Below are positions 25,624 to 40,800 of a stretch of DNA of 64,000 nt, piece after piece. Source of the stretch: Malachius bipustulatus (Eukaryota > Arthropoda > Insecta > Coleoptera > Melyridae); assembly GCA_910589415.1 (NCBI GenBank), contig OU342639.1:10920268-10984267 (forward strand), read 5' to 3'. Numbering within the stretch: position 1 is the stretch's first letter; each line of letters opens with the position of its first letter. Made by a program: the position numbers and the translations under genes. Under the pieces are notes generated by a model that searched no databases, was not told the origin of the DNA, and saw only the letters and a program-made list of their open reading frames with translations.

Positions 25624-28600
25624 TTATTTACATTGATGCAAATTTTTGCATTAAGTTCTTCAAAAGTTCTCCTTCCCAAATCTCTAGAATGCACTTTTGT
25701 CACCCTTAAAGAGGGGTAGGGAAATTATAATTTTGAGAATTTCTCTCGTATACCTGGCGGATTTATATCAACATTCATTCCCCTCTAACAACCCTTATGT
25801 GACATGTTAGTCAATGGAAATTTTCATATAATATTCTCAAAAAATTCGGCTTTCCAAAAATCCAGACTGCATTTCTGTCACCCTCAATGTAGGGTGGGAA
25901 AAATTATAATTTTGAGAAGTTTACTCGTATACCTGGCTGACTTATATCAATATTCATCCCCCTCTAACAACCCTTATGTGACATGTTAGTCAATGGAAAT
26001 TTTCATATAATATTCTCAAAAAATACGGCTTTCCAAAAATCCAGACTGCATTTCTGTCACCCTCAATGTAGGGTGGGAAAAATTATAATTTTGAGAAGTT
26101 TACTCGTATACCTGGCTGACTTATATCAATATTCATCCCCCTCTAACAACCCTTATGTGACATGTTAGTCAATGGAAATTTTCATATAATATTCTCAAAA
26201 AATTCGGCTTTCCAAAAATCCAGACTGCATTTCTGTCACCCTCAATTTAGGGTGGGAAAAATTATAATTTTGAGAAGTTTACTCGTATACCTGGCTGACT
26301 TATATCAATATTCATCCCCCTCTAACAACCCTTGTGTGGCATGTGCGTTGATACAAATTTTTGCATAAAGATCTTCAAAAATTCTCCTTTCCAAATAACT
26401 AGAATGCACTTTTGTCACCCTTATAGAGGGGTGGGGAAAAATATAAGTGTGGACAATTTACCTCGTATTACCTGACGGATTTATATCAATACTCATCCCC
26501 CTCTAACAACCCTTGTGTGTTATTTACTTTGATGCAAATTTTTGCATTAAGTTCTTCAAAAGTTCTCCTTCCCAAATCTCTAGAATGCACTTTTGTCACC
26601 CTTAAAGAGGGGTAGGGAAATTATAATTTTGAGAATTTCTCTCGTATACCTGGCGGATTTATATCAACATTCATTCCCCTCTAACAACCCTTATGTGACA
26701 TGTTAGTCGATGGAAATTTTAATTAAATATTCTCAAAAAATTCGGCTTTTCAAAAATCCAGACTGCACTTCTGTCACCCTCAATTAAGGGTGGGAAAAAT
26801 TATAATTTTGAGAAGTTTACTCGTATACCTGGCTGACTTATATCAATATTCATCCCCCTCTAACAACCCTTGTGTGACATGTGCGTTGATGAAAATTTTT
26901 GCATAAAGTTCTTCAAAAGTTCTCCTTTCCAAATAACTAGAATGCACTTTTGTCACCCTTACAGAGGGGTGGGGAAAAATATAAGTGTGGACAATTTACC
27001 TCGTTATACCTGACGGATTTATATCAATACTCATCCCCCTCTAACAACCCTTGTGTGTTATTTAAATTGATGCAAATTTTTGCATCAAGTTCTTCAAAAG
27101 TTCTCCTTCCCAAATCTCTAGAATGCACTTTTGTCGCCCTTAAAGAGGGGTAGGGAAATTATAATTTTGAGAATTTCTCTCGTATACCTGGCGGATTTAT
27201 ATCAACATTCATTCCCCTCTAACAACTCTTATGTGACATGTTAGTCAATGGAAATTTTCATATAATATTCTCAAAAAATTCGGCTTTCCAAAAATCCAGA
27301 CTGCATTTCTGTCAACCTCAATTTAGGGTGGGAAAAATTATAATTTTGAGAATTTCTCTCGTATACCTGGCGGATTTATATCAACATTCATTCCCCTCTA
27401 ACAACCCTTATGTGACATGTTAGTCAATGGAAATTTTAATTAAATATTCTCAAAAAATTCGGCTTTCCAAAAATCCAGACTGCATTTCTGTCACCCTCAA
27501 TGTAGGGTGGGAAAAATTATAATTTTGAGAAGTTTACTCGTATACCTGGCTGACTTATGTCAATATTCATCCCCCTCTAACAACCCTTGTGTGACATGTG
27601 CGTTGATGCAAATTTTTGCATAAAGTTCTTCAAAAGTTCTCCTTTCCTAATAACTAGAATGCATTTTTGTCACCCTTACAGAGGGATGGGGAAAAATATA
27701 AGTGTGGACAATTTACCTCGTTATACCTGACGGATTTATATCAATACTCATCCCCCTCTAACAACCCTTGTGTGTTATTTACATTGATGCAAATTTTTGC
27801 ATTAAGTTCTTCAAAAGTTCTCCTTCCCAAATCTCTAGAATGCACTTTTGTCACCCTTAAAGAGGGGTAGGGAAATTATAATTTTGAGAATTTCTCTCGT
27901 ATACCTGGCGGATTTATATCAATATTCATTCCCCTCTAACAACCCTTATGCGACATGTTAGTCAATGGAAATTTTCATATAATATTCTCAAAAAATTCGG
28001 CTTTCCAAAAATCCAGACTGCATTTCTGTCACCCTCAATTTAGGGTGGGAAAAATTATAATTTTGAGAAGTTTACTCGTATACCTGGCTGACTTATATCA
28101 ATATTCATCCCCCTCTAACAACCCTTGTGTGCTATGTGCGTTGACGCAAATTCTTGCATAAAGTCCTCCAAAAGTCCCTCTTTCCAAAAATCCAGACTGC
28201 ACTTCTGTCACCCTCAATTTAGGGTGGAAAAAATTATAATTTTGAGAAGTTTACTCGTATACCTGGCTGACTTATATCAATATTCATCCCCCTCTAACAA
28301 CCCTTGTGTGGCATGTGCGTTGATACAAATTTTTGCATAAAGATCTTCAAAAATTCTCCTTTCCAAATAACTAGAATGCACTTTTGTCACCCTTATAGAG
28401 GGGTGGGGAAAAATATAAGTGTGGACAATTTACCTCGTATTACCTGACGGATTTATATCAATACTCATCCCCCTCTAACAACCCTTGTGTGTTATTTACA
28501 TTGATGCAAATATTTGCATCAAGTTCTTCAAAAGTTCTCCTTCCCAAATCTTTAGAATGCACTTTTGTCACCCTTAAAGTGGGGTAGGGAAATTATAATT

Positions 28601-31600
28601 TTGAGAATTTCTCTCGTATACCTGGCGGATTTATATCAATATTCATTCCCCTCTAACAACCCTTATGCGACATGTTAGTCAATGGAAATTTTCATATAAT
28701 ATTCTCAAAAAATTCGGCTTTCCAAAAATCCAGACTGCATTTCTGTCACCCTCAATGTAGGGTGGGAAAAATTATAATTTTGAGAAGTTTACTCGTATAC
28801 CTGGCTGACTTATATCAATATTCATCCCCCTCTAACAACCCTTGTGTGACATGTGCGTTGATGAAAATTTTTGCGTAAAGTTCTTCAAAAGTTCTCCTTT
28901 CCAAATAACTAGAATGCACTTTTGTCACCCTTATAGAGGGGTGGGGAAAAATATAAGTGTGGACAATTTACCTCGTATTACCTGACGGATTTATATCAAT
29001 ACTCATCCCCCTCTAACAACCCTTGTGTGTTATTTACATTGATGCAAATTTTTGCATTAAGTTCTTCAAAAGTTCTCCTTCCCAAATCTCTAGAATGCAC
29101 TTTTGTCACCCTTAAAGAGGGGTAGGGAAATTATAATTTTGAGAATTTCTCTCGTATACCTGGCGGATTTATATCAATATTCATTCCCCTCTAACAACCC
29201 TTATGCGGCATGTTAGTCAATGGAAATTTTCATATAATATTCTCAAAAAATTCGGCTTTCCAAAAATCCAGACTGCATTTCTGTCACCCTCAATGTAGGG
29301 TGGGAAAAATTATAATTTTGAGAAGTTTACTCGTATACCTGGCTGACTTATATCAATATTCATCCCCCTCTAACAACCCTTGTGTGCTACGTGCGTTGAC
29401 GCAAATTCTTGCATAAAGTCCTCCAAAAGTCCCTCTTTCCAAAGATCCAGACTGCACTTCTGTCACCCTCAATTTAGGGTGGAAAAAATTATAATTTTGC
29501 GAAGTTTACTCGTATACCTGGCTGACTTATATCAATATTCATCCCCCTCTAACAACCCTTGTGTGACATGTGCGTTGATGAAAATTTTTGCATAAAGTTC
29601 TTCAAAAATTCTCCTTTCCAAATAACTAGAATGCACTTTTGTCGCCCTTATAGAGGGGTGGGGAAAAATATAAGTGTGGACAATTTACCTCGTATTACCT
29701 GACGGATTTATATCAATACTCATCCCCCTCTAACAACCCTTGTGTGTTATTTACATTGATGCAAATTTTTGCATCAAGTTCTTCAAAAGTTCTCCTTCCC
29801 AAATCTCTAGAATGCACTTTTGTCGCCCTTAAAGAGGGGTAGGGAAATTATAATTTTGAGAATTTCTCTCGTATACCTGGCGGATTTATATCAACATTCA
29901 TTCCCCTCTAACAACCCTTATGTGACATGTTAGTCAATGGAAATTTTCATATAATATTCTCAAAAAATTCGGCTTTCCAAAAATCCAGACTGCATTTCTG
30001 TCACCCTCAATGTAGGGTGGGAAAAATTATAATTTTGAGAAGTTTACTCGTATACCTGGCTGACTTATATCAATATTCATCCCCCTCTAACAACCCTTAT
30101 GTGACATGTTAGTCAATGGAAATTTTCATATAATATTCTCAAAAAATTCGGCTTTCCAAAAATCCAGACTGCATTTCTGTCACCCTCAATTTAGGGTGGG
30201 AAAAATTATAATTTTGAGAAGTTTACTCGTATACCTGGCTGACTTATATCAATATTCATCCCCCTCTAATAACCCTTGTGTGGCATGTGCGTTGATACAA
30301 ATTTTTGCATAAAGATCTTCAAAAATTCTCCTTTCCAAATAACTAGAATGCACTTTTGTCACCCTTATAGAGGGGTGGGGAAAAATATAAGTGTGGACAA
30401 TTTACCTCGTATTACCTGACGGATTTATATCAATACTCATCCCCCTCTAACAACCCTTGTGTGTTATTTACATTGATGCAAATTTTTGCATTAAGTTCTT
30501 CAAAAGTTCTCCTTCCCAAATCTCCAGAATGCACTTTTGTCACCCTTAAAGAGGGGTAGGGAAATTATAATTTTGAGAATTTCTCTCGTATACCTGGCGG
30601 ATTTATATCAACATTCATTCCCCTCTAACAACCCTTATGTGACATGTTAGTCAATGGAAATTTTTATATAATATTCTCAAAAAATTCGGCTTTCCAAAAA
30701 TCCAGACTGCATTTCTGTCACCCTCAATTTAGGGTGGGAAAAATTATAATTTTGAGAAGTTTACTCGTATACCTGGCTGACTTATATCAATATTCATCCC
30801 CCTCTAATAACCCTTGTGTGGCATGTGCGTTGATACAAATTTTTGCATAAAGTTCTTCAAAAGTTCTCCTTTCCAAATAACTAGAATGCACTTTTGTCAC
30901 CCTTATAGAGGGGTGGGGAAAAATATAAGTGTGGACAATTTACCTCGTATTACCTGACGGATTTATATCAATACTCATCCCCCTCTAACAACCCTTGTGT
31001 GTTATTTAAATTGATGAAAATTTTTGCATCAAGTTCTTCAAAAGTTTTCCTTCCCAAATCTCTAGAATGCACTTTTGTCACTCTTAAAGAGGGGTAGGGA
31101 AATTTTAATTTTGAGAATTTCTCTCGTATACCTGGCGGATTTATATCAACATTCATTCCCCTCTAACAACCCTTATGTGACATGTTAGTCAATGGAAATT
31201 TTAATTAAATATTCTCAAAAAATTCGGCTTTTCAAAAATCCAGACTGCACTTCTGTCACCCTCAATTAAGGGTGAAAAATTATAATTTTGAGAAGTTTAC
31301 TCGTATACCTGGCTGACTTATATCAATATTCATCCCCCTCTAACAACCCTTGTGTGACATGTGCGTTGATGAAAATTTTTGCATAAAGTTCTTCAAAAGT
31401 TCTCCTTTCCAAACAACTAGAATGCACTTTTGTCACCCTTATAGAGGGGTGGGGAAAAATATAAGTGTGGACAATTTACCTCGTATTACCTGACGGATTT
31501 ATATCAATACTCATCCCCCTCTAACAACCCTTGTGTGTTATTTAAATTGATGCAAATTTTTGCATCAAGTTCTTCAAAAGTTCTCCTTCCCAAATCTCTA

Positions 31601-32510
31601 GAATGCACTTTTGTCACCCTTAAAGAGGGGTAGGGAAATTATAATTTTGAGAATTTCTCTCGTATACCTGGCGGATTTATATCAACATTCATTCCCCTCT
31701 AACAACCCTTATGTGACATGTTAGTCAATGGAAATTTTCATTAAATATTCTCAAAAAATTCGGCTTTTCAAAAATCCAGACTGCACTTCTGTCACCCTCA
31801 ATTAAGGGTGGGAAAAATTATAATTTTGAGAAGTTTACTCGTATACCTGGCTGACTTATATCAATATTCATCCCCCTCTAACAACCCTTGTGTGACATGT
31901 GCGTTGATGAAAATTTTTGCATAAAGTTCTTCAAAAGTTCTCCTTTCCAAATAACTAGAATGCATTTTTGTCACCCTTACAGAGGGGTGGGGAAAAATAT
32001 AAGTGTGGACAATTTACCTCGTTATACCTGACGGATTTATATCAATACTCATCCCCCTCTAACAACCCTTGTGTGTTATTTACATTGATGCAAATTTTTG
32101 CATCAAGTTCTTCAAAAGTTCTCCTTCCCAAATCTCTAGAATGCACTTTTGTCACCCTTAAAGAGGGGTAGGGAAATTATAATTTTGAGAATTTCTCTCG
32201 TATACCTGGCGGATTTATATCAAAATTCATTCCCCTCTAACAACCCTTGTGTGCTATGTGCGTTGACGCAAATTCTTGCTTAAAGTCCTCCAAAAGTCCC
32301 TCTTTCCAAAAATCCAGACTGCACTTCTGTCACCCTCAATTTAGGGTGGAAAAAATTATAATTTTGAGAAGTTTACTCGTATACCTGGCTGACTTATATC
32401 AATATTCATCCCCCTCTAACAACCCTTGGGTGGCATGTGCGTTGATACAAATTTTTGCATAAAGATCTTCAAAAATTTTTCTTTCCAAATAACTAGAATG
32501 CACTTTTGTC
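24549..32510 (+). repeat. ~8-kb satellite block, copy of 5,011-12,980 (offset 19,538 bp)
   Basis: Second copy of the 8-kb block. It overlaps the end of the 5,019-bp macro-unit, so block junctions are staggered rather than shared. Small differences include ACCTCGTTATACC at about 27,716 against ACCTCGTATTACC at 8,178, and ATTTAAATTG at about 27,061 against ATTTACATTG at 7,523. These suggest later local exchange with neighbouring B and C monomers. Confidence 0.85.
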
Positions 32511-33330
32511 ACCCTTATAGAGGGGTGGGGAAAAATATAAGTGTGGACAATTTACCTCGTATTACCTGACGGATTTATATCAATACTCATCCCCCTCTAA
32601 CAACCCTTGTGTGTTATTTACATTGATGCAAATTTTTGCATCAAGTTCTTCAAAAGTTCTCCTTCCCAAATCTTTAGAATGCACTTTTGTCACCCTTAAA
32701 GAGGGGTAGGGAAATTATAATTTTGAGAATTTCTCTCGTATACCTGGCGGATTTATATCAAGATTCATTCCCCTCTAACAACCCTTATGTGACATGTTAG
32801 TCAATGGAAATTTTCATATAATATTCTCAAAAAATTCGGCTTTCCAAAAATACAGACTGCAATTCTGTCACCCTCAATGTAGGGTGGGAAAAATTATAAT
32901 TTTGAGAAGTTTACTCGTATACCTGGCTGACTTATGTCAATATTCATCCCCCTCTAACAACCCTTGTGTGTCATGTGCGTTGATGCAAATTTTTGCATAA
33001 AGTTCTTCAAAAGTTCTCCTTTCCAAATAACTAGAATGCACTTTTGTCAACCTTACAGAGGGGTGGGGAAAAATATAAGTGTGGACAATTTACCTCGTAT
33101 TACCTGACGGATTTATATCAATACTCATCCCCCTCTAACAACCCTTGTGTGTTATTTACATTGATGCAAATTTTTGCATTAAGTTCTTCAAAAGTTCTCC
33201 TTCCCAAATCTCTAGAATGCACATTTGTCACCCTTAAAGAGGGGTAGGGAAATTATAATTTTGAGAATTTCTCTCGTATACCTGGCGGATTTATATCAAA
33301 ATTCATTCCCCTCTAACAACCCTTATGTGA
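32511..33330 (+). repeat. Satellite segment matching ~14,228-15,047 (offset 18,283 bp)
   Basis: Shares the rare markers of the 14.5-kb region: ATACAGACTGCAATTCTG in the A monomer at 32,794 (14,511 in the other copy), and the changed GTCAACCTTACAG in B at about 33,045 (14,762 there). The first-copy equivalent at 2,036 lacks the latter change. This piece therefore derives from, or converted with, the second copy and not the first. Confidence 0.8.
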
Positions 33331-33539
33331 CATGTTAGTCAATGGAAATTTTCATATAATATTCTCAAAAAATTCGACTTTCCAAAAATCCAGACTGCAT
33401 TTCTGTCACCCTCAATGTAGGGTGGGAAAAATTATAATTTTGAGAATTTATCTCGTATACCTGGCTGACTTATGTCAATATTCATCCCCCTCTAACAACC
33501 TTTGTGTGACATGTGCGTTGATGAAAATTTTTGCATAAA

Positions 33540-34945
33540 GTTCTTCAAAAGTTCTCCTTTCCAAATAACTAGAATGCACTTTTGTCACCCTTATAGAGGG
33601 GTGGGGAAAAATATAAGTGTGGACAATTTACCTCGTATTACCTGACGGATTTATATCAATACTCATCCCCCTCTAACAACCCTTGTGTGTTATTTAAATT
33701 GATGAAAATTTTTGCATCAAGTTCTTCAAAAGTTCTCCTTCCCAAATCTCTAGAATGCACTTTTGTCACTCTTAAAGAGGGGTAGGGAAATTTTAATTTT
33801 GAGAATTTCTCTCGTATACCTGGCGGATTTATATCAACATTCATTCCCCTCTAACAACCCTTATGTGACATGTTAGTCAATGGAAATTTTCATATAATAT
33901 TCTCAAAAAATTCGGCTTTTCAAAAATCCAGACTGCACTTCTGTCACCCTCAATTAAGGGTGGGAAAAATTATAATTTTGAGAAGTTTACTCGTATACCT
34001 GGCTGACTTATATCAATATTCATCCCCCTCTAACAACCCTTGTGTGACATGTGCGTTGATGAAAATTTTTGCATAAAGTTCTTCAAAAGTTCTCCTTTCC
34101 AAACAACTAGAATGCACTTTTGTCACCCTTATAGAGGGGTGGGGAAAAATATAAGTGTGGACAATTTACCTCGTATTACCTGACGGATTTATATCAATAC
34201 TCATCCCCCTCTAACAACCCTTGTGTGTTATTTAAATTGATGCAAATTTTTGCATCAAGTTCTTCAAAAGTTCTCCTTCCCAAATCTCTAGAATGCACTT
34301 TTGTCACTCTTAAAGAGGGGTAGGGAAATTTTAATTTTGAGAATTTCTCTCGTATACCTGGCGGATTTATATCAACATTCATTCCCCTCTAACAACCCTT
34401 ATGTGACATGTTAGTCAATGGAAATTTTAATTAAATATTCTCAAAAAATTCTGCTTTTCAAAAATCCAGACTGCACTTCTGTCACCCTCAATTAAGGGTG
34501 GGAAAAATTATAATTTTGAGAAGTTTACTCGTATGCCTGGCTGACTTATATCAATATTCATCCCCCTCTAACAACCCTTGTGTGACATGTGCGTTGATGA
34601 AAATTTTTGCATAAAGTTCTTCAAAAGTTCTCCTTTCCAAATAACTAGAATGCATTTTTGTCACCCTTACAGAGGGGTGGGGAAAAATATAAGTGTGGAC
34701 AATTTACCTCGTTATACCTGACGGATTTATATCAATACTCATCCCCCTCTAACAACCCTTGTGTGTTATTTACATTGATGCAAATTTTTGCATCAAGTTC
34801 TTCAAAAGTTCTCCTTCCCAAATGTCTAGAATGCACTTTTGTCGCCCTTAAAGAGGGGTAGGGAAATTATAATTTTGAGAATTTCTCTCGTATACCTGGC
34901 GGATTTATATCAACATTCATTCCCCTCTAACAACCCTTATGTGAC
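33540..34945 (+). repeat. Satellite segment matching ~3,426-4,831 (offset 30,114 bp)
   Basis: Landmarks 33,656, 34,194, 34,658 and 34,946 match 3,542, 4,080, 4,544 and 4,832 at a constant 30,114 bp (168 monomers). The A monomer at 33,870 has TTTTCATATAATATT where 3,757 has TTTTAATTAAATATT, again a local conversion-like difference. Confidence 0.8.
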
Positions 34946-37806
34946 ATGTTAGTCAATGGAAATTTTCATATAATATTCTCAAAAAATTCGGCTTTCCAAA
35001 AATCCAGACTGCATTTCTGTCACCCTCAATGTAGGGTGGGAAAAATTATAATTTTGAGAAGTTTACTCGTATACCTGGCTGACTTATGTCAATATTCATC
35101 CCCCTCTAACAACCCTTGTGTGACATGTGCGTTGATGCAAATTTTTGCATAAAGTTCTTCAAAAGTTCTCCTTTCCTAATAACTAGAATGCATTTTTGTC
35201 ACCCTTACAGAGGGATGGGGAAAAATATAAGTGTGGACAATTTACCTCGTATTACCTGACGGATTTATATCAATACTCATCCCCCTCTAACAACCCTTGT
35301 GTGTTATTTACATTGATGCAAATTTTTGCATTAAGTTCTTCAAAAGTTCTCCTTCCCAAATCTCTAGAATGCACTTTTGTCACCCTTAAAGAGGGGTAGG
35401 GAAATTATAATTTTGAGAATTTCTCTCGTATACCTGGCGGATTTATATCAATATTCATTCCCCTCTAACAACCCTTATGCGACATGTTAGTCAATGGAAA
35501 TTTTCATATAATATTCTCAAAAAATTCGGCTTTCCAAAAATCCAGACTGCATTTCTGTCACCCTCAATTTAGGGTGGGAAAAATTATAATTTTGAGAAGT
35601 TTACTCGTATACCTGGCTGACTTATATCAATATTCATCCCCCTCTAACAACCCTTGTGTGCTATGTGCGTTGACGCAAATTCTTGCTTAAAGTCCTCCAA
35701 AAGTCCCTCTTTCCAAAAATCCAGACTGCACTTTTGTCACCCTCAATTTAGGGTGGAAAAAATTATAATTTTGAGAAGTTTACTCGTATACCTGGCTGAC
35801 TTATATCAATATTCATCCCCCTCTAACAACCTTTGTGTGGCATGTGCGTTGATGCAAATTTTTGCATAAAGTTCTTCAAAAGTTCTCCTTCCCAAATCTC
35901 TAGAATGCACTTTTGTCACCCTTAAAGAGGGGTAGGGAAATTATAATTTTGAGAATTTCTCTCGTATACCTGGCGGATTTATATCAATATTCATTCCCCT
36001 CTAACAACCCTTATGCGACATGTTAGTCAATGGAAATTTTCATATAATATTCTCAAAAAATTCGGCTTTCTAAAAATATAGAGTGCACTTCTGTCACCCT
36101 CAATTTAGGGTGGAAAAAATTATAATTTTGAGAAGTTTACTCGTATACCTGGCTGACTTATATCAATATTCATCCCCCTCTAACAACCCTTGTGTGTTAT
36201 TTACATTGATGCAAATTTTTGCATCAAGTTCTTCAAAAGTTCTCCTTCCCAAATCTCTAGAATGCACTTTTGTCGCCCTTAAAGAGGGGTAGGGAAATTA
36301 TAATTTTGAGAATTTCTCTCGTATACCTGGCGGATTTATATCAACATTCATTCCCCTCTAACAACCCTTATGTGACATGTTAGTCAATGGAAATTTTCAT
36401 ATAATATTCTCAAAAAATTCGGCTTTCCAAAAATCCAGACTGCATTTCTGTCACCCTCAATGTAGGGTGGGAAAAATTATAATTTTGAGAAGTTTACTCG
36501 TATACCTGGCTGACTTATGTCAATATTCATCCCCCTCTAACAACCCTTGTGTGACATGTGCGTTGATGCAAATTTTTGCATAAAGTTCTTCAAAAGTTCT
36601 CCTTTCCAAATAACTAGAATGCATTTTTGTCACCTTTACAGAGGGATGGGGAAAAATATAAGTGTGGACAATTTACCTCGTATTACCTGACGGATTTATA
36701 TCAATACTCATCCCCCTCTAACAACCCTTGTGTGTTATTTACATTGATGCAAATTTTTGCATTAAGTTCTTCAAAAGTTCTCCTTCCCAAATCTCTAGAA
36801 TGCACTTTTGTCACCCTTAAAGAGGGGTAGGGAAATTATAATTTTGAGAATTTCTCTCGTATACCTGGCGGATTTATATCAATATTCATTCCCCTCTAAC
36901 AACCCTTATGCGACATGTTAGTCAATGGAAATTTTCATATAATATTCTCAAAAAATTCGGCTTTCCAAAAATCCAGACTGCATTTCTGTCACCCTCAATT
37001 TAGGGTGGGAAAAATTATAATTTTGAGAAGTTTACTCGTATACCTGGCTGACTTATATCAATATTCATCCCCCTCTAACAACCCTTGTGTGCTATGTGCG
37101 TTGACGCAAATTCTTGCTTAAAGTCCACCAAAAGTCCCTCTTTCCAAAAATCCAGACTGCACTTCTGTCACCCTCAATTTAGGGTGGAAAAAATTATAAT
37201 TTTGAGAAGTTTACTCGTATACCTGGCTGACTTATATCAATATTCATCCCCCTCTAGCAACCCTTGTGTGGCATGTGCGTTGATACAAATTTTTGCATAA
37301 AGATCTTTAAAAATTTTTCTTTCCAAATAACTAGAATGCACTTTTGTCACCCTTATAGAGGGGTGGGGAAAAATATAAGTGGTAATTTACCTCGTATTAC
37401 CTGACGGATTTATATCAATACTCATCCCCCTCTAACAACCCTTGTGTGTTATTTACATTGATGCAAATTTTTGCATCAAGTTCTTCAAAAGTTCTCCTTC
37501 CCAAATCTTTAGAATGCACTTTTGTCACCCTTAAAGAGGGGTAGGGAAATTATAATTTTGAGAATTTCTCTCGTATACCTGGCTGACTTATATCAATATT
37601 CATCCCCCTCTAACAACCCTTGTGTGTTATTTACATTGATGCAAATTTTTGCATCAAGTTCTTCAAAAGTTCTCCTTCCCAAATCTCTAGAATGCACTTT
37701 TGTCGCCCTTAAAGAGGGGTAGGGAAATTATAATTTTGAGAATTTCTCTCGTATACCTGGCGGATTTATATCAACATTCATTCCCCTCTAACAACCCTTA
37801 TGTGAC
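34946..37806 (+). repeat. Two tandem 8-monomer units (~1,431 bp)
   Basis: Landmarks 34,946, 35,196, 35,484 and 35,654 recur at 36,377, 36,627, 36,915 and 37,085, all 1,431 bp apart, and the next A is at 37,807. Both units begin A-B-C-A-D. They then differ: unit 1 has a B/C chimera (35,842), an A/E/D-like chimera (36,021) and C; unit 2 has B, C and a C/A chimera. A short deletion at about 37,380 (AAGTGGTAATTT for AAGTGTGGACAATTT) shortens unit 2. The last A monomer of the opening block at position 1 and its following B (TTTCCTAATAACTAG, GAGGGATGGGG) match 34,946-35,300. Confidence 0.82.
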
Positions 37807-40800
37807 ATGTTAGTCAATGGAAATTTTCATATAATATTCTCAAAAAATTCGGCTTTCCAAAAATCCAGACTGCATTTCTGTCACCCTCAATGTAGGGTGG
37901 GAAAAATTATAATTTTGAGAAGTTTACTCGTATACCTGGCTGACTTATGTCAATATTCATCCCCCTCTAACAACCCTTGTGTGACATGTGCGTTGATGAA
38001 AATTTTTGCGTAAAGTTCTTCAAAAGTTCTCCTTTCCAAATAACTAGAATGCACTTTTGTCACCCTTATAGAGGGGTGGGGAAAAATATAAGTGTGGACA
38101 ATTTACCTCGTATTACCTGACGGATTTATATCAATACTCATCCCCCTCTAACAACCCTTGTGTGTTATTTAAATTGATGCAAATTTTTGCATCAAGTTCT
38201 TCAAAAGTTCTCCTTCCCAAATCTCTAGAATGCACTTTTGTCACCCTTAAAGAGGGGTAGGGAAATTATAATTTTGAGAATTTCTCTCGTATACCTGGCG
38301 GATTTATATCAACATTCATTCCCCTCTAACAACCCTTATGTGACATGTGCGTTGATACAAATTTTTGCATAAAGATCTTCAAAAATTCTCCTTTCCAAAT
38401 AACTAGAATGCACTTTTGTCACCCTTATAGAGGGGTGGGGAAAAATATAAGTGTGGACAATTTACCTCGTATTACCTGACGGATTTATATCAATACTCAT
38501 CCCCCTCTAACAACCCTTGTGTGTTATTTAAATTGATGCAAATTTTTGCATCAAGTTCTTCAAAAGTTCTCCTTCCCAAATCTCTAGAATGCACTTTTGT
38601 CACCCTTAAAGAGGGGTAGGGAAATTATAATTTTGAGAATTTCTCTCGTATACCTGGCGGATTTATATCAACATTCATTCCCCTCTAACAACCCTTATGT
38701 GACATGTTAGTCAATGGAAATTTTCATATAATATTCTCAAAAAATTCGGCTTTTCAAAAATCCAGACTGCATTTCTGTCACCCTCAATGTAGGGTGGGAA
38801 AAATTATAATTTTGAGAAGTTTACTCGTATACCTGGCTGACTTATATCAATATTCATCCCCCTCTAACAACCCTTGTGTGACATGTGCGTTGATGCAAAT
38901 TTTTGCATAAAGTTCTTCAAAAGTTCTCCTTTCCAAATAACTAGAATGCACTTTTGTCACCCTTATAGAGGGGTAGGGAAAAATATAAGTGTGGACAATT
39001 TACCTCGTATTACCTGACGGATTTATATCAATACTCATCCCCCTCTAACAACCCTTGTGTGTTATTTAAATTGATGCAAATTTTTGCATCAAGTTCTTCA
39101 AAAGTTCTCCTTCCCAAATCTCTAGAATGCACTTTTGTCACCCTTAAAGAGGGGTAGGGAAATTATAATTTTGAGAATTTCTCTCGTATACCTGGCGGAT
39201 TTATATCAACATTCATTCCCCTCTAACAACCCTTATGTGACATGTTAGTCAATGGAAATTTTCATATAATATTCTCAAAAAATTCGGCTTTTCAAAAATC
39301 CAGACTGCATTTCTGTCACCCTCAATGTAGGGTGGGAAAAATTATAATTTTGAGAAGTTTACTCGTATACCTGGCTGACTTATGTCAATATTCATCCCCC
39401 TCTAACAACCCTTGTGTGACATGTGCGTTGATGCAAATTTTTGCATTAAGTTCTTCAAAAGTTCTCCTTCCCAAATCTCTAGAATGCATTTTTGTCACCC
39501 TTAAAGAGGGGTAGGGAAATTATAATTTTGAGAATTTCTCTCGTATACCTGGCGGATTTATATCAATATTCATTCCCCTCTAACAACCCTTATGCGGCAT
39601 GTTAGTCAATGGAAATTTTCATATAATATTCTCAAAAAATTCGGCTTTCCAAAAATCCAGACTGCATTTCTGTCACCCTCAATGTAGGGTGGGAAAAATT
39701 ATAATTTTGAGAAGTTTACTCGTATACCTGGCTGACTTATATCAATATTCATCCCCCTCTAACAACCCTTGTGTGACATGTGCGTTGATGAAAATTTTTG
39801 CATAAAGTTCTCCAAAGTTCTCCTTTTCAAATAACTAGAATGCACTTTTGTCACCCTTATAGAGGGGTGGGGAAAAATATAAGTGTGGACAATTTACCTC
39901 GTATTACCTGACGGATTTATATCAATACTCATCCCCCTCTAACAACCCTTGTGTGTTATTTACATTGATGCAAATTTTTGCATTAAGTTCTTCAAAAGTT
40001 CTCCTTCCCAAATCTCTAGAATGCACTTTTGTCACCCTTAAAGAGGGGTAGGGAAATTATAATTTTGAGAATTTCTCTCGTATACCTGGCGGATTTATAT
40101 CAATATTCATTCCCCTCTAACAACCCTTATGCGGCATGTTAGTCAATGGAAATTTTCATATAATATTCTCAAAAAATTCGGCTTTCCAAAAATCCAGACT
40201 GCATTTCTGTCACCCTCAATGTAGGGTGGGAAAAATTATAATTTTGAGAAGTTTACTCGTATACCTGGCTGACTTATATCAATATTCATCCCCCTCTAAC
40301 AACCCTTGTGTGACATGTGCGTTGATGAAAATTTTTGCATAAAGTTCTTCAAAAGTTCTCCTTTCCAAATAACTAGAATGCACTTTTGTCACCCTTATAG
40401 AGGGGTGGGGAAAAATATAAGTGTGGACAATTTACCTCGTATTACCTGACGGATTTATATCAATACTCATCCCCCTCTAACAACCCTTGTGTGTTATTTA
40501 AATTGTTGCAAATTTTTGCATCAAGTTCTTCAAAAGTTCTCCTTCCCAAATCTCTAGAATGCACTTTTGTCACCCTTAAAGAGGGGTAGGGAAATTATAA
40601 TTTTGAGAATTTCTCTCGTATACCTGGCGGATTTATATCAATATTCATTCCCCTCTAACAACCCTTATGCGGCATGTTAGTCAATGGAAATTTTCATATA
40701 ATATTCTCAAAAAATTCGGCTTTCCAAAAATCCAGACTGCATTTCTGTCACCCTCAATGTAGGGTGGGAAAAATTATAATTTTGAGAAGTTTACTCGTAT

